Shown: piece after piece, positions 37,228 to 46,839 of the stretch
Position numbering within the stretch: the first letter of the stretch is position 1
How the letters are laid out: the number at the start of each line of letters is the position of its first letter
Origin: Tetmemena sp. SeJ-2015
Lineage: Eukaryota > Ciliophora > Spirotrichea > Sporadotrichida > Oxytrichidae
Direction of reading: 5' to 3'
Assembly: GCA_027382625.1 (NCBI GenBank)
Contig: JAJKFJ010020701.1
Span: 1-64,000 of the forward strand
DNA length: 64,000 nt
Notes under the pieces: generated by a model
Database searches by the model: none
What the model was told of the DNA's origin: nothing
What the model saw: only the letters and a program-made list of their open reading frames with translations
Program-made: the position numbers and the translations under genes

Positions 37228-39245
37228 ATGTCAATTAAGCAGAGTATAAAGGACTCCAAGATACAAATAGAACAGCAAGAAGATATCTAATCAAATATGT
37301 AATATGATTATGGTGCATAATAAGATCAAAGTCTCTTGAGTGGTGAGGCGCTGGACGAAGATGATAGACTCTTGGCAGAGATGGGGTACAAGTAGGAGCT
37401 CTACCGTGGGTTCAATGCCTTCATGTCTTTCTCGTTTTGCTTCACTGCTGTCTCAGTCATTTCGAGTTGCTCAATTCTATTTCCTTACGGTTTAGTAACA
37501 GGAGGACCTGTTGTGATGACTTGGGGCTGGATCATTGGCTCTTTCTTTACTTTACTCAATGGGTTGGTGATGGCGGAGATCTGCTCTTCCTATCCATCTG
37601 CTGGTAGTGTTTATCACTGGGCTGGTATGCTCTCCTCTGTTAAGTGGGCACCCGTGTCTTCCTATATTTGCGGGTGGTTCAACTTTTTGGGGAACGCAGC
37701 TGGAGATGCTGGCTTTGCTTATGGATTCGCTCAAGTGACCGCAGCTGCTGTAACTCTTGGCACTAATGGGAGAGTGCAGCTACCTGCTATTGCCTTAGTA
37801 GGCATGGCTGTCTTCATCTCGCTCTTTTGGGCTGTGAAGAACATGATGAGAGTTGACCATCAAGGATGCCAATATAATAGTTTTTCTCCATAGATATCAC
37901 TAATTCTCTTATGATGGATGGTTCAACAATGTTTCCGCCATTTATTAATTACTCAGCTCATTCATCGTGGTAATCGTGCTGCTTGTGGCATCGTCTTAGC
38001 TTTCAAGCAACGAGTTCGTTTGGAGGACTTACAACAACGGCTCAAATCTGCCTAGCACAGGCTACACTTGCTGTATTGGACTTCTGATGTGCTTGTTCAG
38101 CTTCTCAGGCTATGAGGGTGGAGCTCACATGGCCGAGGAAACCAAGAATGCGTCATCATCTGCGCCAAGAGGAATTGTCTACACTTGCTTAGCTTCTGCT
38201 TTTGCAGGACTCATTTACATCTGTGGGCTTTTGTACTGCTGTCAAGATCAAATAGATGCAATAGTTAATGGAGAAAGTGACCAAGCTGTTGTGAATGTCT
38301 ACTCTCTGGCTTTCACCGACAAGAATGGAAACATCAACTTAGCAGGAGCCATTTCTATGACAGCCATGCTCATATTCATAGTATTTAATCAATCTGACTA
38401 TAGGTAACTATGAGATATTTGAGGGATAATTAACTTGTTCTTTGCAGGATTCAGTAGCATGACCGTGACCTCTCGAATAGGATTCGCTATGGCGAGAGAT
38501 GGCGCCTTGCCTTTCTCTAAATTCTTCCACCAAGTTAATCAAAAAACCAAATCCCCAGACAGAGTTATCTTCCTAGTTTTCTTTATTGACCTCTTCCTGT
38601 GTCTCATCCCTCTGATTAGTGATACAGCATTCTATCAAATTTTTAAAGTTGTAGCTCATAAATACACAATGATTATTATTCTAAGCTATTACTTCCATTA
38701 CTTGTATTGGGTATTAGATCTCCTATGCGATACCCATATTCAATCACTTTATAAATAACAGAATAAATGAATTATTCTTGAGATTGACTTCATCAAGAAA
38801 TACTTTCAAGTAGTCTACTTTTAACTTGGGAAAGTTTTCAGTGCCCCTTGGTTGGATCTCAGTGACTTGGCTATTTGTGACATCAATCTTCTTCATGCTG
38901 CCTACTGCTTTCGACGAAGATGGTAGAGAGACAGCTCACTTATAAATATGCATTATTGTTTTAAAGCTACTAACTTTAACTACACACCTGTGGTGGTGGC
39001 AGTGGTGCTGATAGTATCTGCTATCTACTGGTATCTGCCTCGTCCCTACGGTGCTAGATACTTCTTCAAATATAAAAGCTGTCATTTTAAATAATAATTC
39101 AGAGGACCCAAGCGAGAAACTCATAAATTCATAATCCAAGTGAATATTTTAGTGAGAAAGTATCTTGAAGCCTGGAGTTTACACTGTGATAGAGGGACAG
39201 AATGCACACAGAGGCAATTAGTACAGCTATGAAGAGGTGAAGTGA
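37228..39245 (+). CDS. APC-superfamily amino acid/choline-type permease 2 (gene F)
   Basis: From ATG 37228 (MSIKQSIKDSKIQIEQQEDI) to TGA 39243-39245. Seven IESs totalling 296 bp leave exactly 574 codons including the stop: 573 residues. It is close to permease 1 over the membrane core: LLAEMGYKQELYRGFNAFMS, TGGPVVMTWGWIIGSFFTLL, AEICSSYPSAGSVYHWAGML, then FSGYEGGAHMAEETKNASSS and GFSSMTVTSRIGFAMARDGA. The N-terminal tail is longer and Gln-rich; the C-terminus is short and ends GQNAHRGNQYSYEEVK. Because every insert was solved and the total is a multiple of three with no internal TGA, the model is firm. Substrate unknown. IES positions mostly differ from those in permease 1, so they arose after duplication or were lost differentially. 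Confidence 0.93.
37869..37920. other. IES in permease 2, pointer GGATG
   Basis: GGATG at 37864-37868 and 37916-37920; 52 bp. Joins RVDHQGWFNNVSAIYQLLSS. Confidence 0.95.
38375..38428. other. IES in permease 2, pointer ATA
   Basis: ATA at 38372-38374 and 38426-38428; 54 bp. Joins SMTAMLIINLFFAGFSSMTV, as in permease 1. Confidence 0.9.
38635..38683. other. IES in permease 2, pointer ATTCTA
   Basis: ATTCTA at 38629-38634 and 38678-38683; 49 bp. Joins LISDTAFQAITSITCIGYQI, as in permease 1. Confidence 0.95.
38742..38777. other. IES in permease 2, pointer ATTC
   Basis: ATTC at 38738-38741 and 38774-38777; 36 bp. Joins SYAIPIFLRLTSSRNTFKQS. Confidence 0.95.
38937..38968. other. IES in permease 2, pointer AGCT
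   Basis: AGCT at 38933-38936 and 38965-38968; 32 bp. Joins DEDGRETATNFNYTPVVVAV. Confidence 0.95.
39069..39101. other. IES in permease 2, pointer TTCA
   Basis: TTCA at 39065-39068 and 39098-39101; 33 bp. Joins RPYGARYFFRGPKRE. Confidence 0.95.
39120..39159. other. IES in permease 2, pointer GAGAAA
   Basis: GAGAAA at 39114-39119 and 39154-39159; 40 bp. Joins GPKRESILKPGVYTVIEGQN and leads to the final TGA. Confidence 0.95.
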
Positions 39246-40017
39246 GATATAAACAAGAGAGATAGAAATATAGAGAACTTATAATCGAATATATAACACA
39301 TTTATTAGGAGAGAGGGGTTACTAATTTACAAGGCCCCTTGTCTCTATTTTAAAATCAAGACAATACCTTTCAATAATTTGCACACAGATATAAACAAAC
39401 TAGATTCATTAAGTTTCAAAATTTAAGCCTTCAATTTACAAAAATAGACTCTAGCAAATATATTGTTGATGTCATTATGAGATTTATCTTAGGGATAAAA
39501 ATAATGTGAGTTTGAAATTTCTTAATAGATAATTAGAATGTAAATAACATTTCTTTATTAGAGTACTACACACTTACTTTGAGTTATTTAATAAGTTAGT
39601 AATCAATTGAAAAATTTTAGTTTGCATTACTACTACTTTTACTTTTACTCTCCCATTTTTTTCAGAAAGTTAAAATATTTGTAGTTATTTACTGACCCAT
39701 ACTATTCAATTTATTAAAGTTGAAGTATTTTAATTGTGATGAATAAATTGAGGGGAGCGGAGGGGATAGTGTTTGAGTTTATGAATTATAAAGCATAATA
39801 TAATCTTCACATTATTTAAAGTCCATGACCAACGATCATACAATTAATTAATCGAGATATAGAATGGCATTCTTATATAAGATCAGAACAAAGGAAATAC
39901 TTCGAATCACCGAGTGGACGTTTACTTATTAATGACTTTACAAATGAATTGGTTTAAGTTAGAATAAAAGATAGTAATGTAATTTAATTTTTATATTTTG
40001 GATTAGCTCTAAGAACT
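39246..40017. other. AT-rich spacer between permease genes 2 and 3
   Basis: About 770 bp, no clear coding frame. It may hide a short N-terminal MDS of permease 3, whose visible start is unusually short compared with its paralogues. Confidence 0.4.
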
Positions 40018-42679
40018 ATGAGAGCTTTGCAAGGAATGAATGAAGACGACAAGGTGCTAGCCAGAATGGGTTACAAGTAGGAGCTTTTCAGAGGATTCAT
40101 AAAATTGCACAGATTAAATTAACTTCAATATGATTCAACGCATTCATGTCCTTTTCTTTCTGCTTCACTGCAGTTTAAATAGTTGAAGATAAAAGCATAA
40201 AGATTAGTTTCTGTGATTTCTAGCATCTCCATCTTGTTTCCATATGGGCTAGTAACTGGAGGGCCAGTGGTCATGACGTGGGGCTGGGTAATAAAAAAAT
40301 GGCAAATCTAATTAAAATCATTTAGAAGTAGTAGGAAGCTTCTTCACTATGTTGATTGGGCTATCTATGGCTGAAATCTGCTCCTCCTATCCCACTGCAG
40401 GTAGTGTTTATCACTGGGCAGGAATTAAATATGCTTTCATTTTATCTTTTAGGAATGTTGGCGACACCAACTTGGGCACCTTTGACTGCTTATATTTGTG
40501 GATGGTTCAACTTCCTCGGAAATGCGGCGGGAGATGCCAGTTTTGCTTTTGGATTCGCCCAAGTAGTGGCTGCGGCAGTGGCCTTGGGCTCTGATGGAGA
40601 AACTGTGCTGGAGGTGTGGCACCAGTGCCTCATTTCCTTTGCAGTCTGCATCCTCTGGGCTATCAAGAACTACATGAAATTGAAAGTAGAGAAATTTAAT
40701 CTATTCTCTATTATAGATGAGAGTTGACAAGCAGGGGTGGTTTAATAACTTCTCAGCCATGTACCAGATAGTCAGCACCATAATTATCATAATAGCCGTG
40801 CTCGCAGCCTCTCCCACTCTCTCATCAGGTGAGTTTGTATGGAACACCTACAACGACGAATCCAATCTTCCAAACAATAAAATTAAAGCACTTTGCTATG
40901 AACTCTTTGTCTAAACAAAGGCTACGCATGCTGTGTAGGGTTGCTGATGTGCCTGTTCGCTTTCTCTGGGTATGAGGGCGGTGCTCACATGGCAGAGGAA
41001 ACTACTAACGCAACTATGTCTGCTCCCAAAGGTATTATTTATACCTGTATTGCCTCTGCTCTCACAGGATTCCTCTACATCTTATGAAATAAACTAACTC
41101 ATTAAGTTAGTTGTACATCGTGGGTTTATTATACGCCTGCCAAAATTATCTATCTACTAATCCTCAATCTACACTTTCTATGAATTAGATAGACGAGATT
41201 ATAGATGGCGACAGCGACTAGGCAGTTGTTAATATTTTCTCAGTGGCTTTCACAGACTCAAAAGGCAACTACAATAAGCATGCTGCGCTTGCCACATACT
41301 AAATTCCTATGTAATACTTTCTTCGCTGGTTCGTATATACTTTATTAAGAATGATTCCCATCTAGATAATCAACCTTTCTTCGCTGGTTTCAGTAGTATG
41401 ACGAATAACTTCAAGAATCGATTCCCATGTAGTACTATGATTGAATAAACTCCCTTTGGAAATTTTCATGGTGTGTCGATAAATTAAAACTTAAATAATA
41501 CTACATAGATAATGTACGTTTCTTCTATAACTTTTAGAGATGCTTAGATTGTGAATTGATTATTAATTCTCTAAATACTTTACTTTATACTTTTAAAATA
41601 TACTCTTTAAAAAGGTTAATATTCTTTTATGCCTGCTTCCACTCATCAATGAGATTCATTTGAATTAGTAAGGAGGTGACTTGATTGATTGATAAATGAA
41701 CTGGCCTTTACAGCTATCACATCCCTAACTTGCATTGGCTATTAGATATCTTACGCCATCCCCATTTATATTTGAAATGATCTTATCGTAGATTTACATG
41801 CATACACTTATTTAATATTTTCCTGCGATTGACATGTTCAAGAACAACTTTCAAGAGATCAGGTTTCCACCTTGGAGCCTTTTCAGAGGTGTGTGGTTGG
41901 ATTAATTAAGTATCGAGTGTACATTTATATAAGTAGGATAGCAGTTCTATGGCTTGTGATGACTTCTATTTTCTTCATTATGCCTACTTCCTTCAACGAG
42001 GACGGGCAGCAAGACAAGGAAATCTTCAACTACACTTGCGTAGTGGTAGGCGGTGTAGCTATAGTAGCCTTGGTTTATTGGTTCTTACCAGCTCCTTTGG
42101 GTGCTAGACACTTTTTCAAGGGACCACTCAGAGTATCTTAATTCAAAGTTATATAAGGAGTTTTTGTATTGCTCAGAGATGAGGATGAGAAAGTTCGACC
42201 TGAAAGCACTGATAAGTAAAAATAATGATAATATAAACTCACAACACACACAACACAACTTTTGAACTTTTTTCTTTTAATTACAACTATTATATAAGCC
42301 AGATATCTTGCAGGAGGGGGGAGAGAGCGATGAAAAACCAAGAAACCACCATCCCTCCTCCAGCGCATCTTCAAAAGACTTCAAAGCTGGCTCCAACACT
42401 TCAATTTCACTCAAACCAGAAGTCAACTCCAAAAATATTGCAAATAACTAGAGCTCCAAGGGAGAGTAAAATGAGCAGCAGAAGACTCTATCATTGAACC
42501 CCGAAAATTAGAACAGATTAGAAAGCGTAGGTGACGAATTTAGTCAACCCAGTGACGATGGAAATCAAGAAAAATTCTAAAAGAACACTTTAAGTAAATT
42601 ATTTAATAAGTATTTGAATGATGCAGAGGTGAAGTTAGGATAGTACAAGATGCAGGGACGAGGTCAGGGGTAGAACTGA
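40018..42679 (+). CDS. APC-superfamily permease 3, heavily IES-interrupted, degenerate middle (gene G)
   Basis: Visible from ATG 40018 (MRALQGMNEDDKVLARMGYK) to TGA 42677-42679. After removing IESs it follows permeases 1 and 2 segment by segment: QELFRGFNAFMSFSF, ISSISILFPYGLVTGGPVVM, SMAEICSSYPTAGSVYHWAG, CGWFNFLGNAAGDASFAFGF, FAFSGYEGGAHMAEETTNAT, INELAFTAITSLTCIGYQIS, GWIAVLWLVMTSIFFIMPTS. The C-terminus is about 110 residues longer than in the paralogues, Ser/Asn/Gln-rich (SDEKPRNHHPSSSASSKDFK) and ends YKMQGRGQGQN. At least 14 inserts with pointers can be placed. Between about 41285 and 41640, where GFSSMTxTSRIGFAMARDG should be, the sequence is only partly alignable, with frame breaks and rearranged repeats of ATTCCCATGTAGTAC-like text. 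Either the gene is decaying, a piece is scrambled, or the sequence is wrong there. Confidence 0.8.
40100..40137. other. IES in permease 3, pointer GATTCA
   Basis: GATTCA at 40094-40099 and 40132-40137; 38 bp. Joins ELFRGFNAFMSFSF. Confidence 0.95.
40177..40210. other. IES in permease 3, pointer AGTTT
   Basis: AGTTT at 40172-40176 and 40206-40210; 34 bp. Joins FCFTAVSVISSISILFPYGL. Confidence 0.95.
40291..40330. other. IES in permease 3, pointer GTA
   Basis: GTA at 40288-40290 and 40328-40330; 40 bp. Joins MTWGWVVGSFFTMLIGLSMA. Confidence 0.9.
40426..40456. other. IES in permease 3, pointer AGGAAT
   Basis: AGGAAT at 40420-40425 and 40451-40456; 31 bp. Joins SVYHWAGMLATPTWAPLTAY. Confidence 0.95.
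40678..40720. other. IES in permease 3, pointer ATGA
   Basis: ATGA at 40674-40677 and 40717-40720; 43 bp. Joins LWAIKNYMRVDKQGWFNNFS. Confidence 0.95.
40878..40918. other. IES in permease 3, pointer AAACAA
   Basis: AAACAA at 40872-40877 and 40913-40918; 41 bp. Joins DESNLPNKGYACCVGLLMCL. Confidence 0.95.
41082..41119. other. IES in permease 3, pointer TACATC
   Basis: TACATC at 41076-41081 and 41114-41119; 38 bp. Joins ALTGFLYIVGLLYACQN. Confidence 0.95.
41149..41187. other. IES in permease 3, pointer AATTA
   Basis: AATTA at 41144-41148 and 41183-41187; 39 bp. Joins YACQNQIDEIIDGDSDQAVV, aligned with both paralogues. Confidence 0.95.
41332..41389. other. IES in permease 3, 15-bp pointer
   Basis: CTTTCTTCGCTGGTT at 41317-41331 and 41375-41389; 58 bp. 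The repeat encodes part of FFAGF, so it is coding sequence duplicated at the boundary. Longest pointer found at an unscrambled gene here, and it lies in the degenerate stretch. Confidence 0.75.
41653..41699. other. IES in permease 3, pointer AATGA
   Basis: AATGA at 41648-41652 and 41695-41699; 47 bp. Joins LINELAFTAITSLTCIGYQI. Confidence 0.9.
41768..41820. other. IES in permease 3, pointer ATTT
   Basis: ATTT at 41764-41767 and 41817-41820; 53 bp. Joins SYAIPIFLRLTCSRTTFKRS. Confidence 0.95.
41903..41939. other. IES in permease 3, pointer GGAT
   Basis: GGAT at 41899-41902 and 41936-41939; 37 bp. Joins FSEVCGWIAVLWLVMTSIFF. Confidence 0.95.
42134..42178. other. IES in permease 3, pointer CTCAGAG
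   Basis: CTCAGAG at 42127-42133 and 42172-42178; 45 bp. Joins RHFFKGPLRDEDEKVRPEST. Confidence 0.95.
42217..42298. other. IES in permease 3, pointer ATAAG
   Basis: ATAAG at 42212-42216 and 42294-42298; 82 bp, with a CACA-rich inside. Joins RPESTDKPDILQEGGESDEK and opens the long tail. Confidence 0.9.
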
Positions 42680-42881
42680 AAAATCAACAATTCTGACTGA
42701 GAAATCAAGACAAACTTAAGGAGGAAGAAGAAGCAGTTTAAAAGTTAAGAGAATAACCTAAGTCATCTATTATATAATCATCAATACTCAAATATATAAC
42801 TGACTAAGATTTACACATAGTGAAGTCATTGCTTATTAAGAAGAAATAATTCAAATCATTTCATTTCATCTGATATATACT

Positions 42882-45704
42882 ATGCAAGAACTTGTGGTTG
42901 AAAATGCATTTGATTCTGAGAGAGTTTCTAAATTTTACAAATTAAACTTACAGAGAGAGAATGGTCGAAAGTTAACAGTCAGCAAACGAAGCTTTGAAAT
43001 TAGTGCAAGCCAAATTTCAAGAAATCATTGACCTGCTATCATAAAAGCCATAAAGTAAGGTAATTCATGTTTAAAGCTTTAACTTTAGACCCAAAGAACA
43101 ACGAGGTGCTGCTTAAGTAACTTAGAGACCTTCTTTTGAAGAACAGCACTTTGCAACTTTCAGAAGTTGACACCACAAATAATCACAGCGAGGGTTAAGA
43201 TGGCATAGTCAAGAGCTTTTTAAATCAGCTTTCAAATTGGATCCTTGCTAATAGTCCTTCTGAAAATTTGACTTTAGTATGTAGCATCATGCTTATGATT
43301 ACTCAGAGACTAGGTTTCAGCCATCAATTCCTTCTCAAAAGTAAGAGGTAGTTAGTAAAAAGTGTTTCTAGGTGTTTACGAGAACGAAATAGACTTTCAT
43401 GAACTTTCCTCAAAGCAGTTTGAGCAAGAAAATGAGGTCCATCGTCTTTTTAAGAAACACAAAGATGATGCCGAGAAAATACTCTCACCCACACTCGCTT
43501 CAGCCGTTCTATCTCTATTTGTCTCGCTCATGAAAAAACAAAACTCCATCAAGTATAAGCAGTTTAACACGATTTATATTCAATCTTACACTTCTTTTTT
43601 TAGTTAAAGTTTCTAGTGATCCTTGTGAAGAGTTCTTCCCTCACTTGATGGTGAATGAGAGCTACCGCAGAAGCTATAGAAAGCAAGGAGCCATCAAAAG
43701 CATGATCAAACTTATTAAGGATATTCTTATGGCGATACAAAGCTAAGATGCAACTGCGAGTAAAGGTAAAGACGCACAACCTGGAAAAGTGGCTGCCAAA
43801 AATAATGTGGTTGATCCTAAGGAAACTAACGAATACATATAATTATAGAAGTTTAAAGAGGATATTAGTTGTAATTTAACATAGAACTGATAGCTTACAT
43901 AGTGGATTTCTTCAGTAAATTCATAGAGGGGAATAAAAAGAACAGAGAATATTTCATTCTGAAGGGAGGGATGTCTTTATGCAGCAAATTCATAGACAAG
44001 AACTTCCCCATCTTTTATTCTAATGAGAAGTTGGTTAGGGCTTGCTGCAGTTAAAAATAATGGTTTTTTCATGAATGAAGATGATTCATTTGATTGAGTG
44101 TGCTGGGGAATTGCTCAGTCTCAAACGATAACAAGATTATGGTATTTGGGTGCTGGGAGCAATTCCACATCTGCTCTCAGTAGTAAAAGATGGTTTGAAT
44201 GGATTTAAATCATATCATATATTAGAAATCAATTTTAATAATATGGATAGCCAGGAGAGAGAGTTGAATACGCTCTCTTATGCTTTATGGAGATGCACTG
44301 TGGACTGTGAAGACGTGTAAGAGGAACTAATCAAATTCAGTTTCATCTAAATAGCGCTAAAGATTATACAAGACCACTCTCAAAACATTATTAGATCATT
44401 TATCTTAAAATAATTAAACATCAACCTGGTGGCCTTTAGCATGGCAATAGTGAGGAGACTTAGCTAGTAATCCCAAGTACAAGGAGCAAGTAGCAGTCAA
44501 TTTTCTCTACACTCTTGATGGCTTTTGTAAAAATCTTCATTGAAAACTATTTATAATAAATAATTAAATGAATTTGCATTATTCAATAACCAGCAAAATT
44601 AGAGCTAAATAGATAAGGAAAATTCAAATGAGAAGTACAGTTTGAAGCTTGGAGTTAGCTTTATCTTCAAGGAAATCTTAGCATGCTTGGGAGCTCTAGC
44701 GACAGAATAATCTCATCGAGAATTAATTAAAAGTATAATGAATATAATTTAAAATCGACAAGAGATAGTTGAGAATGAAGGTCTCTAAATGGTGATACTT
44801 AGCGCCACCATAAACATAAACAAGCCCAAAATTATTAAGACCGCCCTTGGTTGTCTCATCAATATCGCATCTCAAAACTTAGAGTCAAAGGAATTGATTG
44901 CCAAAGAAGCAAGCTTCTATCAGCTGCTTTATTGCGTCCTGCATGAATACCACTCAGTCTCTCCTATCGTAGATTACACTCTCAGACTTATATTCTCAAC
45001 TTAAAAGTTATCAAAATCATTATGGAAGTGTAAATCACTTTATTTATTATGCTATACTGAACACAGTGGACAATGAAATTGCTTTCCAGAATTACATAAG
45101 TGGGAACATGATTAAAATGCTCTTAGAATTCCTAGAAGCTTACAAGAAAAACTCAAACATTAGCTGGTCTTTATATTCAGCAGAATAAATAAAGTGAACT
45201 TATTTTATTATATATCTATGTCTTGTATTTAGATTCTGAGAGTATTCTGTAAATCAGGTATGTATACACTTCTAAATTTAATGACCTCTTATAGACAAAG
45301 CTTTAACTAAGTTTAATAAAGCTCTAAACGAAAGCAAATAAGGAACCTCGAAAGATTCTCAAAAGACTTAAACCAAGGAATTCATAATGCTTTTGATAGA
45401 GTGCTTCACTACTCATAACTAAACTGTTGAAATCTTTACCGAGGCTATACTATTTCTCTCATTTCTATCTAAGAAAGGTAAGTAAGCTATGGTGTTATAA
45501 TTATGCGCCTCTTCTTCTTAATATGACTTAACCTTTATTATAGTGGCTGATTTCCGAGAGACCATAACCGAGGAGAAGTGCAAGAGGCACCTTGTTTTAT
45601 CAATAAACACATACATTGAAAAATATCATAAAACAGGGGACGATAAAATCTTATAGATGCTTTCTGAATGCGTTGCCTATCTTCCAATTGAAGACCTTGT
45701 GTGA
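42882..45704 (+). CDS. ARM/HEAT-like helical repeat protein (gene H)
   Basis: From ATG 42882 (MQELVVENAFDSERERMVES) to TGA 45702-45704. Exon-like parts are joined by one IES (42925-42957) and at least three GT-AG introns (43055-43088, 43341-43371, 43553-43616); further inserts lie near 43865, 44050, 44540 and 45200. The protein is nearly all helical: FQEIIDLLSQKPQNPKNNEV, LNQLSNWILANSPSENLTLV, HLMVNESYRRSYRKQGAIKS, ELIAYIVDFFSKFIEGNKKN, and a late block KTALGCLINIASQNLESKEL typical of armadillo repeats. It ends MLSECVAYLPIEDLV. Such repeats form protein-binding scaffolds; no named family is recognised. A one-base gap sits in the GGG run at 44146-44154. The start uses the upstream ATG because the IES joins it in frame to the ATG at 42961. 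Confidence 0.7.
42925..42957. other. IES in gene H, pointer AGAGAG
   Basis: AGAGAG at 42919-42924 and 42952-42957; 33 bp. Joins AFDSERERMVESQQSANEAL. Because AG repeats follow the right copy, the exact edge could slip by 2 bp. Confidence 0.75.
43055..43088 (+). other. Intron in gene H (34 nt)
   Basis: GTAAGG...ACTTTAG; removal joins LLSQKPQNPKNNEVLLKQLR. Confidence 0.8.
43341..43371 (+). other. Intron in gene H (31 nt)
   Basis: GTAAGAGG...TTTCTAG; removal joins HQFLLKSVYENEIDFHELSS. Confidence 0.8.
43553..43616 (+). other. Intron in gene H (64 nt)
   Basis: GTATAAGC...GTTTCTAG; removal joins KKQNSINDPCEEFFPHLMVN, while repeat-based joins near it break the frame. Confidence 0.7.
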
Positions 45705-45765
45705 ATTATTTGTTTAAATTTTTTTACTTTTAAGAAATTTTACTAGGAATAATAAACTAATACTT

Positions 45766-46224
45766 ATCTGAGGCATCTGATTGTCTAATATGATAAGTTT
45801 GTAGGGACTGTGGTGTCTGCAATTAATCTCTCTTCCAGGAGTGAGGAAGCTGCACTTAAACGTCATCTCAAAATTCTCCTCTATCATTTCTATGGCCTTC
45901 AGTGGGTTGTAACTCTTATCGATGTTCTCCACTCCTAATTGGTTTAGCATCCCGTTCAAGATCAAGATGTTGAAAAAGTTAATTGCATTACTTGCTAAAT
46001 TATACTTTAATGAAAGGGTCATCATCGACTATAAGAATCTTTGGATGAGGGCACAGTTCTTGCTCCTAATTTCTCATCTGAGAGTCATTAATTTCCGATT
46101 TTATAATAGGCTGGATATGACTGATGTTATTCTTATTAGCGCTCGAAGTCAAATTGCCTTAAACTACTATTTGGTTAGAATAGAAATTATTGTTAATTAT
46201 GATCTGCGCGTTTTAAAGTAGAAA
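45766..46224 (-). CDS. Receiver N-terminal segment, copy 0 (scrambled histidine kinase MDS)
   Basis: Minus strand, from a linker (QNAQIIINNNFYSNQIVV, EQELCPHP) into KILIVDDDPF and, after a frame change, NAINFFNILILNGMLNQLGV...YKLIILDNQMPQ. These are the acidic pocket (DDD) and phosphoacceptor Asp (LDN) of a response-regulator receiver. It stops at pointer ATCTGAGG (45766-45773; CCTCAGAT on the coding strand), so the second half of the domain must come from another segment. The frame shifts after DDDPF relative to copy 1. Nearly identical to copy 1 in the receiver (silent Asp codon difference), but the linker is clearly diverged. Confidence 0.8.
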
Positions 46225-46839
46225 ATCAAAATTAAATCTAAAAAAATTTCGTTTGCAAAAGAGGACTGAGAGTCAACTTTCTAAGGAAGGTTTAAAAGTT
46301 ATTCACTTCTATGCTCTACATTTATTTGCTGATCAGCTCTCATCTCAAATCTTAAATACTTCTAGTAAAAAATTTGTAAATTGTAAGCTCTATAAATATG
46401 CTGTTCCCTCTCAAGAATATAATCGTCTATCTTTATAGAATTGATCTTAATAATTCCTTCGTCAAATTCTCTCTGTATTTATTCTGGATTTTTTTTAAAT
46501 CTTTTAAAATTATATTATTCAAGTTTTAAAAGAAAAAATTTTATTCTTTGATTTGGCCTCAACTTTTTAAACTTGAAACTGAGGAAACTGCGATCCTCTA
46601 CTGTTACTTTCCCTTCTTTGCAATTGTTGATTGCGTGGAGATTGATTGTTTTATGCAATTGAATTTATTCGTTTTGGTGAGGACTATGATTGCTGCATTG
46701 TTGATTTTAATTTTGAATGGCTTTTTTTAAACTTGGATAATGGTGGCTTCTCTTTCTGAACTTTAAAACTCTAGCTCCTTGGATTTTACTTGAACTGCTT
46801 TTTAGGCCTTTCTAGCAAATTCTAATTTTCTTATTTAAA
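46225..46839. other. AT-rich spacer with traces of the repeat unit
   Basis: At about 46240-46300 (minus strand) weak similarity to the coiled-coil segment at 53440-53892 can be seen (TTTTAAACCTTCCTTAG and TCTTTTGCAAACG). The short plus-strand frames here are not convincing genes. Confidence 0.4.

Noticed and set aside
46253..46730. Two plus-strand ORFs after receiver copy 0
   Set aside because: AT-rich translations without constraint; the only coding trace there is on the minus strand.
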